A stretch of DNA of 62,299 bases from Streptomyces alkaliterrae (GTDB taxonomy: Bacteria; Actinomycetota; Actinomycetes; Streptomycetales; Streptomycetaceae), in contig NZ_VJYK02000001.1 of NCBI RefSeq assembly GCF_007097205.2, forward strand, positions 1 through 62,299. Direction: 5' to 3'. Every line of letters begins with the position of its first letter. Positions within the stretch are counted from its first letter, which is position 1. A program made the position numbers and the translations under genes. This document shows, in pieces, positions 39,205 through 46,496 of the stretch. The notes under the pieces are model-generated. The model had not been told where the DNA came from and did no database searches. It worked only from the letters and a program-made list of their open reading frames with translations.

Positions 39205-40761
39205 CTAGTCGTCTAGGTACTGGTCAAAGTCCCGTGCACCCACGTTGAACACGCGACCGCCTTCCTCCCATGTGGCGATCACCGCCGTTTCGATCAACTC
39301 CGGGTTGTCCTCCCGGAACATCACCGCACCATGAACCGCCAGGATCATGGCAACGGCGAGATCGATCTTTCGGCGGGAATTCGCGTGCTCCTTGGTGACG
39401 CGCGCCCCGTACTTATCCTCGCGAAGAACGGCGTTTCCAACGTGCCGTGCTAGCGCGGGATTGCCGTCATGTGACAACCTCCCGTCCCGACACGCGTCGT
39501 ATACCGCTTGAGTCGCCGGAACCATGCGTTTGAGACTGTTGGTCGGGAAAGCCTCAACAGGCCACCCCTCCGCCTCAAGGTTGTCTAGCGTCTCTTCCCA
39601 GCGGTACGGGTCAGCGACAAGGTTCCGCACCGTGTACGTGTCCAGTGCTGAACGAAGAACGTCCCGCACGTCCGCCATAGGCACCCGCCAGTGCGCGTCA
39701 TCCTGGGGAGCCTCCCAGTGGCCCAACACGAAGACTCGTAGGTCTGCCACCCGGCAGGCGACGAGCGCCGTGCTGTCGCCCTTCCATGAGCCGTCAAAAC
39801 CCAACACAACGGCCTCTCCGGGGTTCAGGGTGTCATCGGCCGCAAGAGAGCCCCAGAGGCCGTGAGGCAGCCACGTAGAGGCTCCACGGACGAACTGCGA
39901 CAGTCGGTAGATTCGGAAGCTCGCTTCCGTGCTCCGCTGAGCGGCAGCCTTGAAGTCTTCCTCGTTCAGGATCTCGTACGACGGGTTGCACGCGCGCCAC
40001 ACTTCGGGGTCTAGGTGGTCCACCTGTTCCCCGATGCGCGGACCCCACGACCGATAGCACAGCGTAGGGTCTACTGCCTCACCCGAATTAACGCGCTCCC
40101 CCTGTTCGCAGAGTTGCGCGAAGGGCCCGTCCGGATCGGGACCGGCAGTCGAAACCACCCACGTAATCGGCTGATATCGAGCGGCACTGCCCAGCGTCAA
40201 CGCGTCGAACAGATCAGCGCTCTTACTGAACGCGTACTCGTCCAGACTTACCGCACTCGGATTAAGGCCCTGCTGCCGCCCAGCATCCGCACTCACCACT
40301 CGATAGGTGCAGTCCTTGAACCGGATTACGTCCCGCTGAACATCGCAGACAGCCGAAAGCTTGGGAGACGCGGTCACCATGCTCTTGGCCGCGTCGAAAA
40401 CCATCCGAGCTTGATTCCGGTCATTGGCAGCGGCGATGATCTGACGCTGAGCGTCCGCACGGTCGGCAATCAGGTGGTACAGCATGATTGCGGCGGCAAG
40501 CGTCGACTTGCCGTTCTTCCGCGCAATGCAGACAACAACCATTCGATGCTTACGAATCCATCGACCGCGCGCATCCTGCCGAAGTTCATACGCGTCGACG
40601 AGTAGTCGCCGCTGCCATTCGAGCAGCCGAAAAGGCTGACCAGCAAAACTCCCCGTAAGGCGGCAAAACGTTTCGATCCAATTCGCCACCCGATACCCCT
40701 CACTCGGGAACGGCGCATCAGCGGGAATGTGGCGAGAGATTACGCGGTCAATACCTGCCAC
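39205..40761 (-). CDS. Terminase large subunit
   Basis: A 518-residue packaging motor. The ATPase shows Walker A ARKNGKST (about residue 88) and Walker B AVSLDEYAF (about 180); the nuclease half has VLGFDGSWKGDSTAL (acidic site) and VGNAVLRED with a late KIDLAVAMILA. GTG 40761 has GGGGGTG upstream. Family terminase_1 (phage lambda-like/HK97-type). The imperfect palindrome copy 13 is 17 nt upstream. Confidence 0.96.
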   Translation of the reverse strand: MAGIDRVISRHIPADAPFPSEGYRVANWIETFCRLTGSFAGQPFRLLEWQRRLLVDAYELRQDARGRWIRKHRMVVVCIARKNGKSTLAAAIMLYHLIADRADAQRQIIAAANDRNQARMVFDAAKSMVTASPKLSAVCDVQRDVIRFKDCTYRVVSADAGRQQGLNPSAVSLDEYAFSKSADLFDALTLGSAARYQPITWVVSTAGPDPDGPFAQLCEQGERVNSGEAVDPTLCYRSWGPRIGEQVDHLDPEVWRACNPSYEILNEEDFKAAAQRSTEASFRIYRLSQFVRGASTWLPHGLWGSLAADDTLNPGEAVVLGFDGSWKGDSTALVACRVADLRVFVLGHWEAPQDDAHWRVPMADVRDVLRSALDTYTVRNLVADPYRWEETLDNLEAEGWPVEAFPTNSLKRMVPATQAVYDACRDGRLSHDGNPALARHVGNAVLREDKYGARVTKEHANSRRKIDLAVAMILAVHGAVMFREDNPELIETAVIATWEEGGRVFNVGARDFDQYLDD

Positions 40762-40778
40762 GCGCACCCCCAATACGA

Positions 40779-40799
40779 CACCGACTCACGCACGTCGGT
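40779..40799. repeat. Dispersed palindrome copy 13 (degenerate)
   Basis: CACCGACTCACGCACGTCGGT: the outer arms ACCGAC/GTCGGT are intact but the centre reads TCACGCAC instead of TCACGTGA. 17 nt upstream of the terminase start. Confidence 0.85.
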
Positions 40800-40805
40800 C
40801 GATAC

Positions 40806-41246
40806 TCAGAAATCCTCAGGTCCGGCAGCGATACGGCGTGCCTCAGCCGCCACGATTCCTAGCCGCATGCGCGCTTCGGGAGTGAAACCAATGACTGTCT
40901 CGATCGCCCGTAGCTCTTTCTCCGTGGATTCCACATAGCGCATAGCAGGATGAACAACGGGCTGACCGGTTGAGCCAACGGCCATGAGACCATCCTCAGC
41001 GACAGCCGAAAGGAGTTCAGCGCGCCGGTCGTGCAGCTCCGCGTAGCGAAGGATGATGTTCCGGTCAGTCTCCGGGGAGTACGCCCCGTTCCCCGCCGTC
41101 CAGACGTTGCGCCAGACCTCGCGCCCGACGCGCTTGAGTCCAGCAGGGGCCCGGGGTGCTCGCCCTTCGTAGACCACGGGGGCGGCACTCTCGGCGGCGC
41201 CGTTAGCGTGGCCGGTGCGCATGTCGGGGCTCTTACTCCGAGACAC
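40806..41246 (-). CDS. Terminase small subunit, P27 family
   Basis: A 146-residue protein with PRAPAGLKRVGREVWRNV, TDRNIILRYAELHDRRAEL and a late AIETVIGFTPEARMRLGI, characteristic of P27-type small terminases that recognise the cos site. GTG 41246 follows AAGGGGG; another GTG at 41252 is too close to that site. Confidence 0.92.
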   Translation of the reverse strand: MSRSKSPDMRTGHANGAAESAAPVVYEGRAPRAPAGLKRVGREVWRNVWTAGNGAYSPETDRNIILRYAELHDRRAELLSAVAEDGLMAVGSTGQPVVHPAMRYVESTEKELRAIETVIGFTPEARMRLGIVAAEARRIAAGPEDF

Positions 41247-41252
41247 TGACAC

Positions 41253-41443
41253 CCCCTTAACGGGCCTTAAAGGCCCCTTAACTTCGCCCTTCTCGCGGGG
41301 TCGGAATGGCGTTTCCCCAGTAGCCGCACGGGTCAGTCGACCAAAAAAGGCGTCACACCTAGCGCGCGTTTCGGAAGCGGGGGGCGGGATCGCCAGAGGC
41401 CACGTCCGGCGAACTTCGGAAGCGCCCTACCCTTACCACGGAG
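41253..41443. other. Noncoding region between small terminase and HNH genes, cos candidate
   Basis: 191 nt without a gene. Features: GGGCCTTAAAGGCCC (dyad around one A, near 41261), a direct repeat TTCGGAAGCG at 41370-41379 and 41415-41424, and G-rich and C-rich runs between. In cos-type phages with an HNH-P27 arrangement the packaging site is usually close by; the exact nick positions cannot be read from sequence. Confidence 0.4.
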
Positions 41444-41827
41444 TCAGAACGGACGCTTACCGAAGTCCATTGCGGTCTTGATCTTGTGGCAACGCTTGCA
41501 GAGAACCTGAACGTTGCTCGCCACGTCTTCCCCGCCAAGCGCAAGGGGCTTGATGTGGTCAATGTCCACCTGACTAGGCAGGTAGGTCACGCCACACATG
41601 GCGCACGTTCCGGCTACAGCCTTGCGTACAGCCTTGCGCAGAAGTGCCGCCGCATTGTGGCCACGGGCGATAGCCTCGCGCCGCTTGCGGTGCGCCTGAC
41701 ATGAACGGCCGTTCTCATAAGCCTTGTGGTGCGCGTGGCACCGCCCCCGGTGAGTTGCCCACTCTCGGCACTCAAGACACCGAATACGAATGACACACCC
41801 CCTATCGGGGAATGCCCCCATAAACAT
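41444..41827 (-). CDS. HNH endonuclease (packaging-associated)
   Basis: A 127-residue protein with two Cys/His clusters at the N-terminus (CLECREWATHRGRCHAHH) and a classic HNH domain: CAMCGVTY, VDIDHIKPLALGG, NVQVLCKRCHKIKT. HNH proteins beside terminase are needed for cos cleavage in several HK97-like phages. Start ATG 41827 lacks a clear ribosome binding site; translation may start further in. Confidence 0.88.
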   Translation of the reverse strand: MFMGAFPDRGCVIRIRCLECREWATHRGRCHAHHKAYENGRSCQAHRKRREAIARGHNAAALLRKAVRKAVAGTCAMCGVTYLPSQVDIDHIKPLALGGEDVASNVQVLCKRCHKIKTAMDFGKRPF

Positions 41828-41860
41828 ACGCCGCGAATAGCCAGGCGGTACCATTTCCAC

Positions 41861-42388
41861 GTGACGCCAGATCAAAGCGTGAAGCAGTGCCGAGAATGCG
41901 ACGTGAGCCTGCCTCCCAACAGAAAGGCACCACTATGCAGAACATGCCTCCGCTCTCAATACGCTGCCACATGGGAGAAGCGCGCACAGACAGGTGAGAT
42001 CAAATGCAAACAATGCGACACACTAAAACCGGTCACATCCTTCAATCGCAATACGTATGTCTGCAAGCCATGCCATGCCGACTATGAGCGCGCCCGCCGA
42101 GCAGAGGAGGCGGAGAACAAGCGGCGCACCGGGGCTAAGCCGTACGCCGACCAACGCATGAAGCGCACCGCCCAAAACCTGGGAATCTCACCGTCTGATT
42201 TTGCCGTTGTCCGCATGAAGCCATGCGGGGCATGCGGCCACGAAGCAACCGACGAAAGACCCAACACGGGACTAGCCGACGCATCCGGAAGGTTCGCCGG
42301 AACCGTCTGCCTGTCATGCGCCCGGGGCTATGCCTTCCTGAGGAAGGACCCGGAGGTAGTACGGAGGCTTTCTGAGATGCTGGAATAG
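41861..42388 (+). CDS. Zinc-ribbon protein related to endonuclease VII, active site degenerate
   Basis: A 175-residue protein with CRECD...CRTC and CKQCDTLKPVTSF...CKPCHADYERARR zinc ribbons, then a C-terminal CGACGHEA, GRFAGTVCLSCARGYAFL and DPEVVRRLSEML segment resembling the end of endonuclease VII-like proteins. The DHDH-type catalytic stretch expected before TGRVRG is replaced by LADASGRFAG, so it is probably not active. GTG 41861. It is on the strand opposite its neighbours. Confidence 0.75.
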   Translation: MTPDQSVKQCRECDVSLPPNRKAPLCRTCLRSQYAATWEKRAQTGEIKCKQCDTLKPVTSFNRNTYVCKPCHADYERARRAEEAENKRRTGAKPYADQRMKRTAQNLGISPSDFAVVRMKPCGACGHEATDERPNTGLADASGRFAGTVCLSCARGYAFLRKDPEVVRRLSEMLE

Positions 42389-42389
42389 G

Positions 42390-42411
42390 CACCGACTCAC
42401 GTGAGTCGGTG
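42390..42411. repeat. Dispersed palindrome copy 14
   Basis: Perfect 22-bp palindrome in the 28-nt space between the stop of the rightward zinc-ribbon gene (42388) and the 3' end of the leftward tRNA (42417). It is 3' of both genes. Confidence 0.95.
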
Positions 42412-42416
42412 GTCGG

Positions 42417-42490
42417 TGGTCGCCCCGGGATTCGAACCCGGATCATCACGGTTCTAAGCCGTGCACCTCTACCGATTGGGCCAGGCGACC
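42417..42490 (-). tRNA. tRNA with anticodon UAG (Leu, CUA/CUG), class I variable loop
   Basis: A 74-nt cloverleaf: acceptor GGTCGCC/GGCGACC with discriminator A, D arm with G18G19, anticodon stem CACGG/CCGTG with loop CTTAGAA (U33, anticodon UAG), 5-nt variable loop ATGAT, T arm CCGGG/CCCGG with TTCGAAT. CCA is not encoded. By anticodon it would read the Leu codons CUA and CUG, yet bacterial tRNA-Leu normally has a long variable arm. The charging amino acid is therefore uncertain. Confidence 0.9.
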
Positions 42491-42650
42491 AAGCCCCCGG
42501 AGGGACAGAGGGCGGGGCACTCAGTCCGCCGTGCCTACAGGAAGGGTGCGCGGTATCCCCTTGCCCTCTACCTCTACTAGAGCGCAAGGGTTTACCTGAG
42601 TAGGGAAGTTGCCTCACGTGCAGCGAGACGCTTGGGTAACCCCGGTCACG

Positions 42651-42747
42651 GTGCGGTGGAAGCGGTGAATGAGGCGTGATTTCGGTTTGCTTATAGAGAT
42701 TCTTAAGGGATACCTGAAACAAGGTAAGAACCACCGCTTCACCGCAC
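42651..42747. repeat. Long-range inverted repeat near the integrase
   Basis: GTGCGGTGGAAGCGGTG (42651-42667) and CACCGCTTCACCGCAC (42732-42747) are complementary except for one unpaired base. Between them lies AT-rich sequence with TTATAGAG. It may be a promoter/operator, an origin-like element or an RNA structure. Confidence 0.6.
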
Positions 42748-42900
42748 ACTTCTCGCTGTAGGTAGCCAGCCACATACACTCCGTGCTGACATCTCGACTT
42801 GCTCAACACATGCCATGCACATGTCACGACTGGTCACAACAGGACGCCGAGTCCCGCCGAGTGGTCCATACGCCCGCTCAGCGGCCGCCCTGGAGCATGG

Positions 42901-42937
42901 CACGGCCCCGGCAGGGGTGAGGCCCGCCGGGGCCGTG
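42901..42937 (-). terminator. Integrase terminator
   Basis: 12-bp arms CACGGCCCCGGC (42901-42912) and its complement (42926-42937), 20 nt after the integrase stop. Confidence 0.9.
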
Positions 42938-42957
42938 TCGCGCACTCTCAGGGGCCG

Positions 42958-44778
42958 CTACGCCTCCGTCTGAGTCACGACTGTCTCGTCCCCCTCCTTC
43001 CAAGGGCGCACAAACTCAAGGTCGATTCGCGCTGCAACGTCGTAGCCACCCCGGACGCGCCCTTTATGCACACCGCCCACGGACCGCACGGTGATCTTTC
43101 GGATGAACAGTTCAACGAACTTGCGTCGTTCGCTCAGATCGGCGGTTGCCCACCATGAACCTTTGCCCATGGGGTCCCCGTCCTCCGCGCCGTCCAGCCA
43201 TGCGGCAAACGGCAGGGCGACGGTTTCCGGGTCGGCCAACTCCTCAAGTCGACTATCCGCCGCCGCGATTCGTCTTTCAATACGCGCCTTCGTCTTCTTG
43301 AACCGTTCCCGCCCAACTGGGCCGTCGTAGAGCCCCCCCTCTAGGTCGTCGTACAAGTCCGTTAGCGCGTTGGTGGCGTCGGCGCGCTCCGTCACTACTT
43401 GAGTCCGTTCGGCTGCCGTCTCCGGGCTCTCAATGGAACGAGAGAAAACGCGGGTCGCTTCGGACACGATTTCCAGCGTGTCAGCGTCCACGTCTTTCGC
43501 GGTAGCGCTGTGGATAAGTGCGAAGATCCGTCGGGCAATGAAGTCATCAAGGTGGCTTTGCATGACCCGGTTCAGTCCCTGGTGTTCGCCCGGCTTGCTC
43601 GGAACCGTGCTGCTGCGTGTACACAGGTAAACCGGCTTTGGCCCAGAGTTTTGGGCCTTTCCGGGTCGCCCACACTCACACGTCAGTACGGGCTTTGGCT
43701 TACGGTCCTTCTCGTCCACGCGGCGAAGACCGCTGAGAAGGCTTGTTCCACGCGCCACCCCTTCGCCCTGCCCCCGACCCAAAAGCCAGTCACGAAGCAG
43801 GAACCACTTTGCCGGGGGAATGATCGGCTCACAGATCATCTCCGGTCGACCGTCCTCATCCCGGATGATCCGGTACCCGGTCAGCGTGTTGGTTCGCGTG
43901 CCGTTCTCTCGAATCTTGTAGATTGGTTCTGCCCGCATACCAGCAATTGCCGGATTGAGAAGAATCCATTTCAGCGTTTTAACTCCCCACGTCGAGTTCT
44001 TACGCTCCTTCCCCTTTCTCTGGCCCCGTGTGGGAATGCCGCGCTTCGTCATGTCGTCGCACAACGCAGAAAGCGTTCCCATGTTGCGCTGACCACGCTT
44101 CCGGTTAACCGGTTCGTGCATGTGCCTGAAGATCAGCTCAACGATTCGGCGGATGTTCCCTGACTCATCCTTGTTGTGGACGAGACGCATAAGCGTGAGC
44201 TTGCCGTCAATGTACGGTTCAGCGTCCAAGCCATAGGGAGTCTGACCGCCAAGCCATGAACCCTTTTCCCGCTGTGCCGCCTTTACATCCCGCACCTTCT
44301 TAGACTTGACGGCCGATTCCTTGTTCACAGCGTCTAGGCGCATAATCAGATATAGCAGTGCCATTGTGTCTCGCGGCGCGAATACGCCCTCAGTGACGCT
44401 CACAATTGTGATCCCGAGCCGGTGAAGCTCAAGAACGATTGGCGCGGCGTCCTCAACTTCACGGCGAGAGAAGCGGCTCACGTCGTACACAACCAGCATA
44501 TTGAAGGCGCCCGCGCGGGCGGATTTGAGCATGTCCTCAAATCCGGGGCGCTCAGCGTCCGGGTTCCACCCGGAAATGCCAATGTCTTCGTAGTGCCGCA
44601 AGAACTGGGCGTTGAGTTCGGCCGCGCGGCCCTCATTGGCTGCCCGCTGAGTGAGCGGGGAAGCCTCAGTTCTGTTGGATTTGGCGGACGACTGGCGTAC
44701 ATAGCTGACGGCTACGGCTTCCAGCGCCTGGGCGGACGCGAAGGTGCCAGGTACGTCGGTAAGCGGGGTGGTGACCAC
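42958..44778 (-). CDS. int: Large serine integrase, phiC31 type
   Basis: A 606-residue recombinase. The catalytic domain has YVRQSSAKS (Ser about 30), LVVYDVSRFSRR and MALLYLIMRLDAVNKES, close to phiC31 Int. The recombinase domain (WLGGQTPYGLDAEP, TLKWILLNPAIAGMRAEPIY, WLLGRGQGEGVARG) is followed by a zinc ribbon (CECGRPG...CTRSS), a coiled-coil region (ERADATNALTDLYDDLEGG) and WWATADLSERRKFVELFI. AGGAG precedes GTG 44778. It lies 160 nt from attR, as expected. Confidence 0.97.
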   Translation of the reverse strand: MVTTPLTDVPGTFASAQALEAVAVSYVRQSSAKSNRTEASPLTQRAANEGRAAELNAQFLRHYEDIGISGWNPDAERPGFEDMLKSARAGAFNMLVVYDVSRFSRREVEDAAPIVLELHRLGITIVSVTEGVFAPRDTMALLYLIMRLDAVNKESAVKSKKVRDVKAAQREKGSWLGGQTPYGLDAEPYIDGKLTLMRLVHNKDESGNIRRIVELIFRHMHEPVNRKRGQRNMGTLSALCDDMTKRGIPTRGQRKGKERKNSTWGVKTLKWILLNPAIAGMRAEPIYKIRENGTRTNTLTGYRIIRDEDGRPEMICEPIIPPAKWFLLRDWLLGRGQGEGVARGTSLLSGLRRVDEKDRKPKPVLTCECGRPGKAQNSGPKPVYLCTRSSTVPSKPGEHQGLNRVMQSHLDDFIARRIFALIHSATAKDVDADTLEIVSEATRVFSRSIESPETAAERTQVVTERADATNALTDLYDDLEGGLYDGPVGRERFKKTKARIERRIAAADSRLEELADPETVALPFAAWLDGAEDGDPMGKGSWWATADLSERRKFVELFIRKITVRSVGGVHKGRVRGGYDVAARIDLEFVRPWKEGDETVVTQTEA

Positions 44779-44790
44779 GCCTGCACTCCT

Positions 44791-44810
44791 AGGGGTCGTA
44801 GTGGACCCCT
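44791..44810. promoter_or_regulatory. Inverted repeat at the integrase promoter
   Basis: AGGGGTC (44791-44797) and GACCCCT (44804-44810), 6-nt spacer, 12 nt upstream of the integrase start. It could be an operator. A wider 9-bp repeat (GGGGAGCGC at 44830 and its complement at 44881) lies further upstream. Confidence 0.5.
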
Positions 44811-44861
44811 CGGGGTCACGTCCCTAGGTGGGGAGCGCAGATGTTGTCTGAACGGCGGTGC

Positions 44862-45470
44862 CTATGTGGCGAACCCGTAGGCGCTCCCCAGTTGGGCACC
44901 CCCGCCGCTCCCCGACCGTGAGGCCGTAGTGGAAAACCCGAACGCGTTGCCGAGGACGACAAAAGCCGTCTTCCGGCCCACGCCGGGCAGGCTGACCAGA
45001 TCCTCCAGCCGGCCGGGGACCTCGCCGTCGAACCGGTCCCGCAGCGCGGTGGACAGCCCTATCAGGGACTTCGTCTTGTTGCGGAAGAAGCCGGTAGGCC
45101 GGATCAGCTCCTCCAGCTCCTCCGGTGGCGCGGCGGCCATGTCCTCGGGCGTGGGGTAGGCGGCGAAGAGGGCGGGGGTCGTCTGGTTGACCCGCAGGTC
45201 CGTCGTCTGCGCCGACAGCACGGTGGCCACGAGCAGCTGGAACGGGTTCTCGAAGTCCAGCTCGGGGTGGGCGTAGTAGTAGACGTCGGCCAGCTCCCGA
45301 TTGATGCGGCGGGCGCGGCGCACCATGGCCAGCCGCGACTCCGGCTTGCCCTTCGGCTTACGGGCGGCGGGTTTGCCCTCCGACTTGGGGGCGGCGGGTT
45401 TGCCCTCCGACGGACGCGCCGCCCGCGCGGACACCTGTTCGCCCAGAGCGGAACCCTGTGATGACACCAC
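44862..45470 (-). pseudogene. Host nth 5' fragment displaced by the prophage
   Basis: From GTG 45470 (or 45467) the host N-terminus runs through a Lys/Pro-rich leader ([17 protein letters not shown]), [22 protein letters not shown] and [18 protein letters not shown]. After the core it enters phage DNA and ends 23 residues later ([17 protein letters not shown]). It lacks the catalytic Asp motif and all iron-sulfur ligands, so it should be inactive as a glycosylase. The host promoter still drives it. Confidence 0.9.
44938..44942. other. attR core inside nth
   Basis: CCGAA shared with attL. To the right lies host nth 5' sequence, to the left the phage arm. Joining 44938 onward to host sequence left of 9238 restores NAFGVPGLTVDTH in frame. 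Confidence 0.85.
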
Positions 45471-45629
45471 CCGTCCGGCCCCCTTTCGATGCGCTCTCAC
45501 CGGGGAACACCGGCGAGTTCGGCCACCCGGCCAGCCTAAGGGGACACGCCGACATTCGCCCGGCTCCTCGCTGATTGGCAGCCCAATCGGCCCCCTGCCG
45601 TACGCTCCCCGCGCCGCGTAGGTCAAACT

Positions 45630-45645
45630 TGTGACTGATCGCACT
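45630..45645. promoter_or_regulatory. Crp-like box upstream of crp
   Basis: TGTGACTGATCGCACT matches TGTGA-N6-TCACA at 8 of the 10 defined positions. It lies 72 nt upstream of the crp start, suggesting autoregulation. Confidence 0.5.
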
Positions 45646-45716
45646 GTTTCGACGTCCGGCATCATGGGGCGGAACCTTCCATCCCCTCCATGGGCAGGTC
45701 GACAAGGAGAGAACTC

Positions 45717-46391
45717 GTGGACGACGTTCTGCGGCGCGCCCCCCTGTTCGCGGCGCTCGATGAAGAGCAGGCGGCTGAGCTGCGTGCCTCCATGTCCGAG
45801 ACGACGCTGGCCCGTGGCGAGGCCCTGTTCCACGAAGGCGACCCCGGCGACCGCCTCTACGTGGTCACCGAAGGCAAGGTGAAGCTCCACCGCACCTCCC
45901 CCGACGGCCGCGAGAACATGCTCGCCGTGCTGGGGCCCGGTGAGCTGATCGGCGAGCTGTCCCTGTTCGACCCGGGCCCGCGCACCGCCACCGCCAGCGC
46001 CCTCACCGAGGTCAAGCTGCTCGGTCTCGGCCACGGCGACCTCCAGCCCTGGCTCAACGCGCGCCCCGAGGTCGCCATGGCGCTGCTGCGCGCCATCGCC
46101 CGACGGCTGCGCCGCACCAACGACTCGATGTCCGACCTCGTCTTCTCCGACGTGCCGGGCCGGGTCGCCAAGGCGCTGCTGGACCTCTCGCGGCGCTTCG
46201 GGGTGCAGTCCGAGGAGGGCATCCACGTGGTGCACGACCTCACGCAGGAGGAGCTGGCCCAGCTCGTCGGCGCCTCCCGCGAGACGGTCAACAAGGCCCT
46301 CGCCGACTTCGCCGGCCGAGGCTGGCTGCGGCTGGAGGCGCGCGCGGTGATCCTGCTCGACGTGGAGCGGCTGGCCAAGCGCAGCCGCTGA
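45717..46391 (+). CDS. crp: Crp/Fnr-family transcriptional regulator
   Basis: A 224-residue protein: cyclic nucleotide-binding domain (about 1-120; [39 protein letters not shown]) and a winged helix-turn-helix ([20 protein letters not shown]). It looks nearly identical, from memory, to the Streptomyces coelicolor Crp that controls germination and antibiotic production. GTG 45717 follows AAGGAGAG. Divergent from the nth fragment; convergent with the MBL-fold gene. Confidence 0.95.
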   Translation: MDDVLRRAPLFAALDEEQAAELRASMSETTLARGEALFHEGDPGDRLYVVTEGKVKLHRTSPDGRENMLAVLGPGELIGELSLFDPGPRTATASALTEVKLLGLGHGDLQPWLNARPEVAMALLRAIARRLRRTNDSMSDLVFSDVPGRVAKALLDLSRRFGVQSEEGIHVVHDLTQEELAQLVGASRETVNKALADFAGRGWLRLEARAVILLDVERLAKRSR

Positions 46392-46419
46392 CCGCCGCCC
46401 CTCCCCGATTCCGCCGCCT

Positions 46420-46445
46420 TTCCCCGGCCGGCGCCGGCCGGGGAA
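46420..46445. terminator. Bidirectional terminator between crp and the MBL gene
   Basis: Perfect 26-bp palindrome of TTCCCCGGCCGGC and its complement, flanked by C/T- and G-rich bases, between convergent genes. Confidence 0.85.
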
Positions 46446-46496
46446 GGCGACGACCCCCGCTCCGCCCGCGCCTGCCCCGGGGCGGGGCCGGACGGG

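Larger units (their letters stand above)
42491..42957. other. 467-nt noncoding region between tRNA and integrase
   Basis: No convincing gene. It holds a pair of 16-17-bp inverted repeats about 65 nt apart around AT-richer DNA (42651-42747), and the integrase terminator (42901-42937). Confidence 0.7.
9238..44942. mobile_element. Temperate siphophage prophage integrated in nth (phiC31-type serine integrase)
   Basis: The boundaries come from the reading frame of nth, which is interrupted at both ends. The only sequence shared by the two junctions is CCGAA (9238-9242 and 44938-44942), which fits serine recombination with a very short crossover core. Distance between cores is 35,700 bp. The interior has integrase, RDF, repressor, replication, lysis, tail, head and terminase genes, all with intact frames, so the element looks complete. 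Base composition inside is visibly less GC-extreme than in the flanks. Confidence 0.95.

Noticed and set aside
16081-42411. Dispersed palindromes as a CRISPR array
   Set aside because: Copies are spaced from a few bases to about 5 kb apart with genes between; there are no regular spacers and no cas genes.
42417-42490. tRNA as an amber suppressor
   Set aside because: The anticodon is UAG, which reads CUA/CUG; an amber suppressor would need anticodon CUA.
45471-46235. Upstream extension of the host nth frame through the crp region
   Set aside because: The frame stays open by GC bias only; the Lys/Pro-rich start near 45470 fits nth and the rest is antisense to crp.
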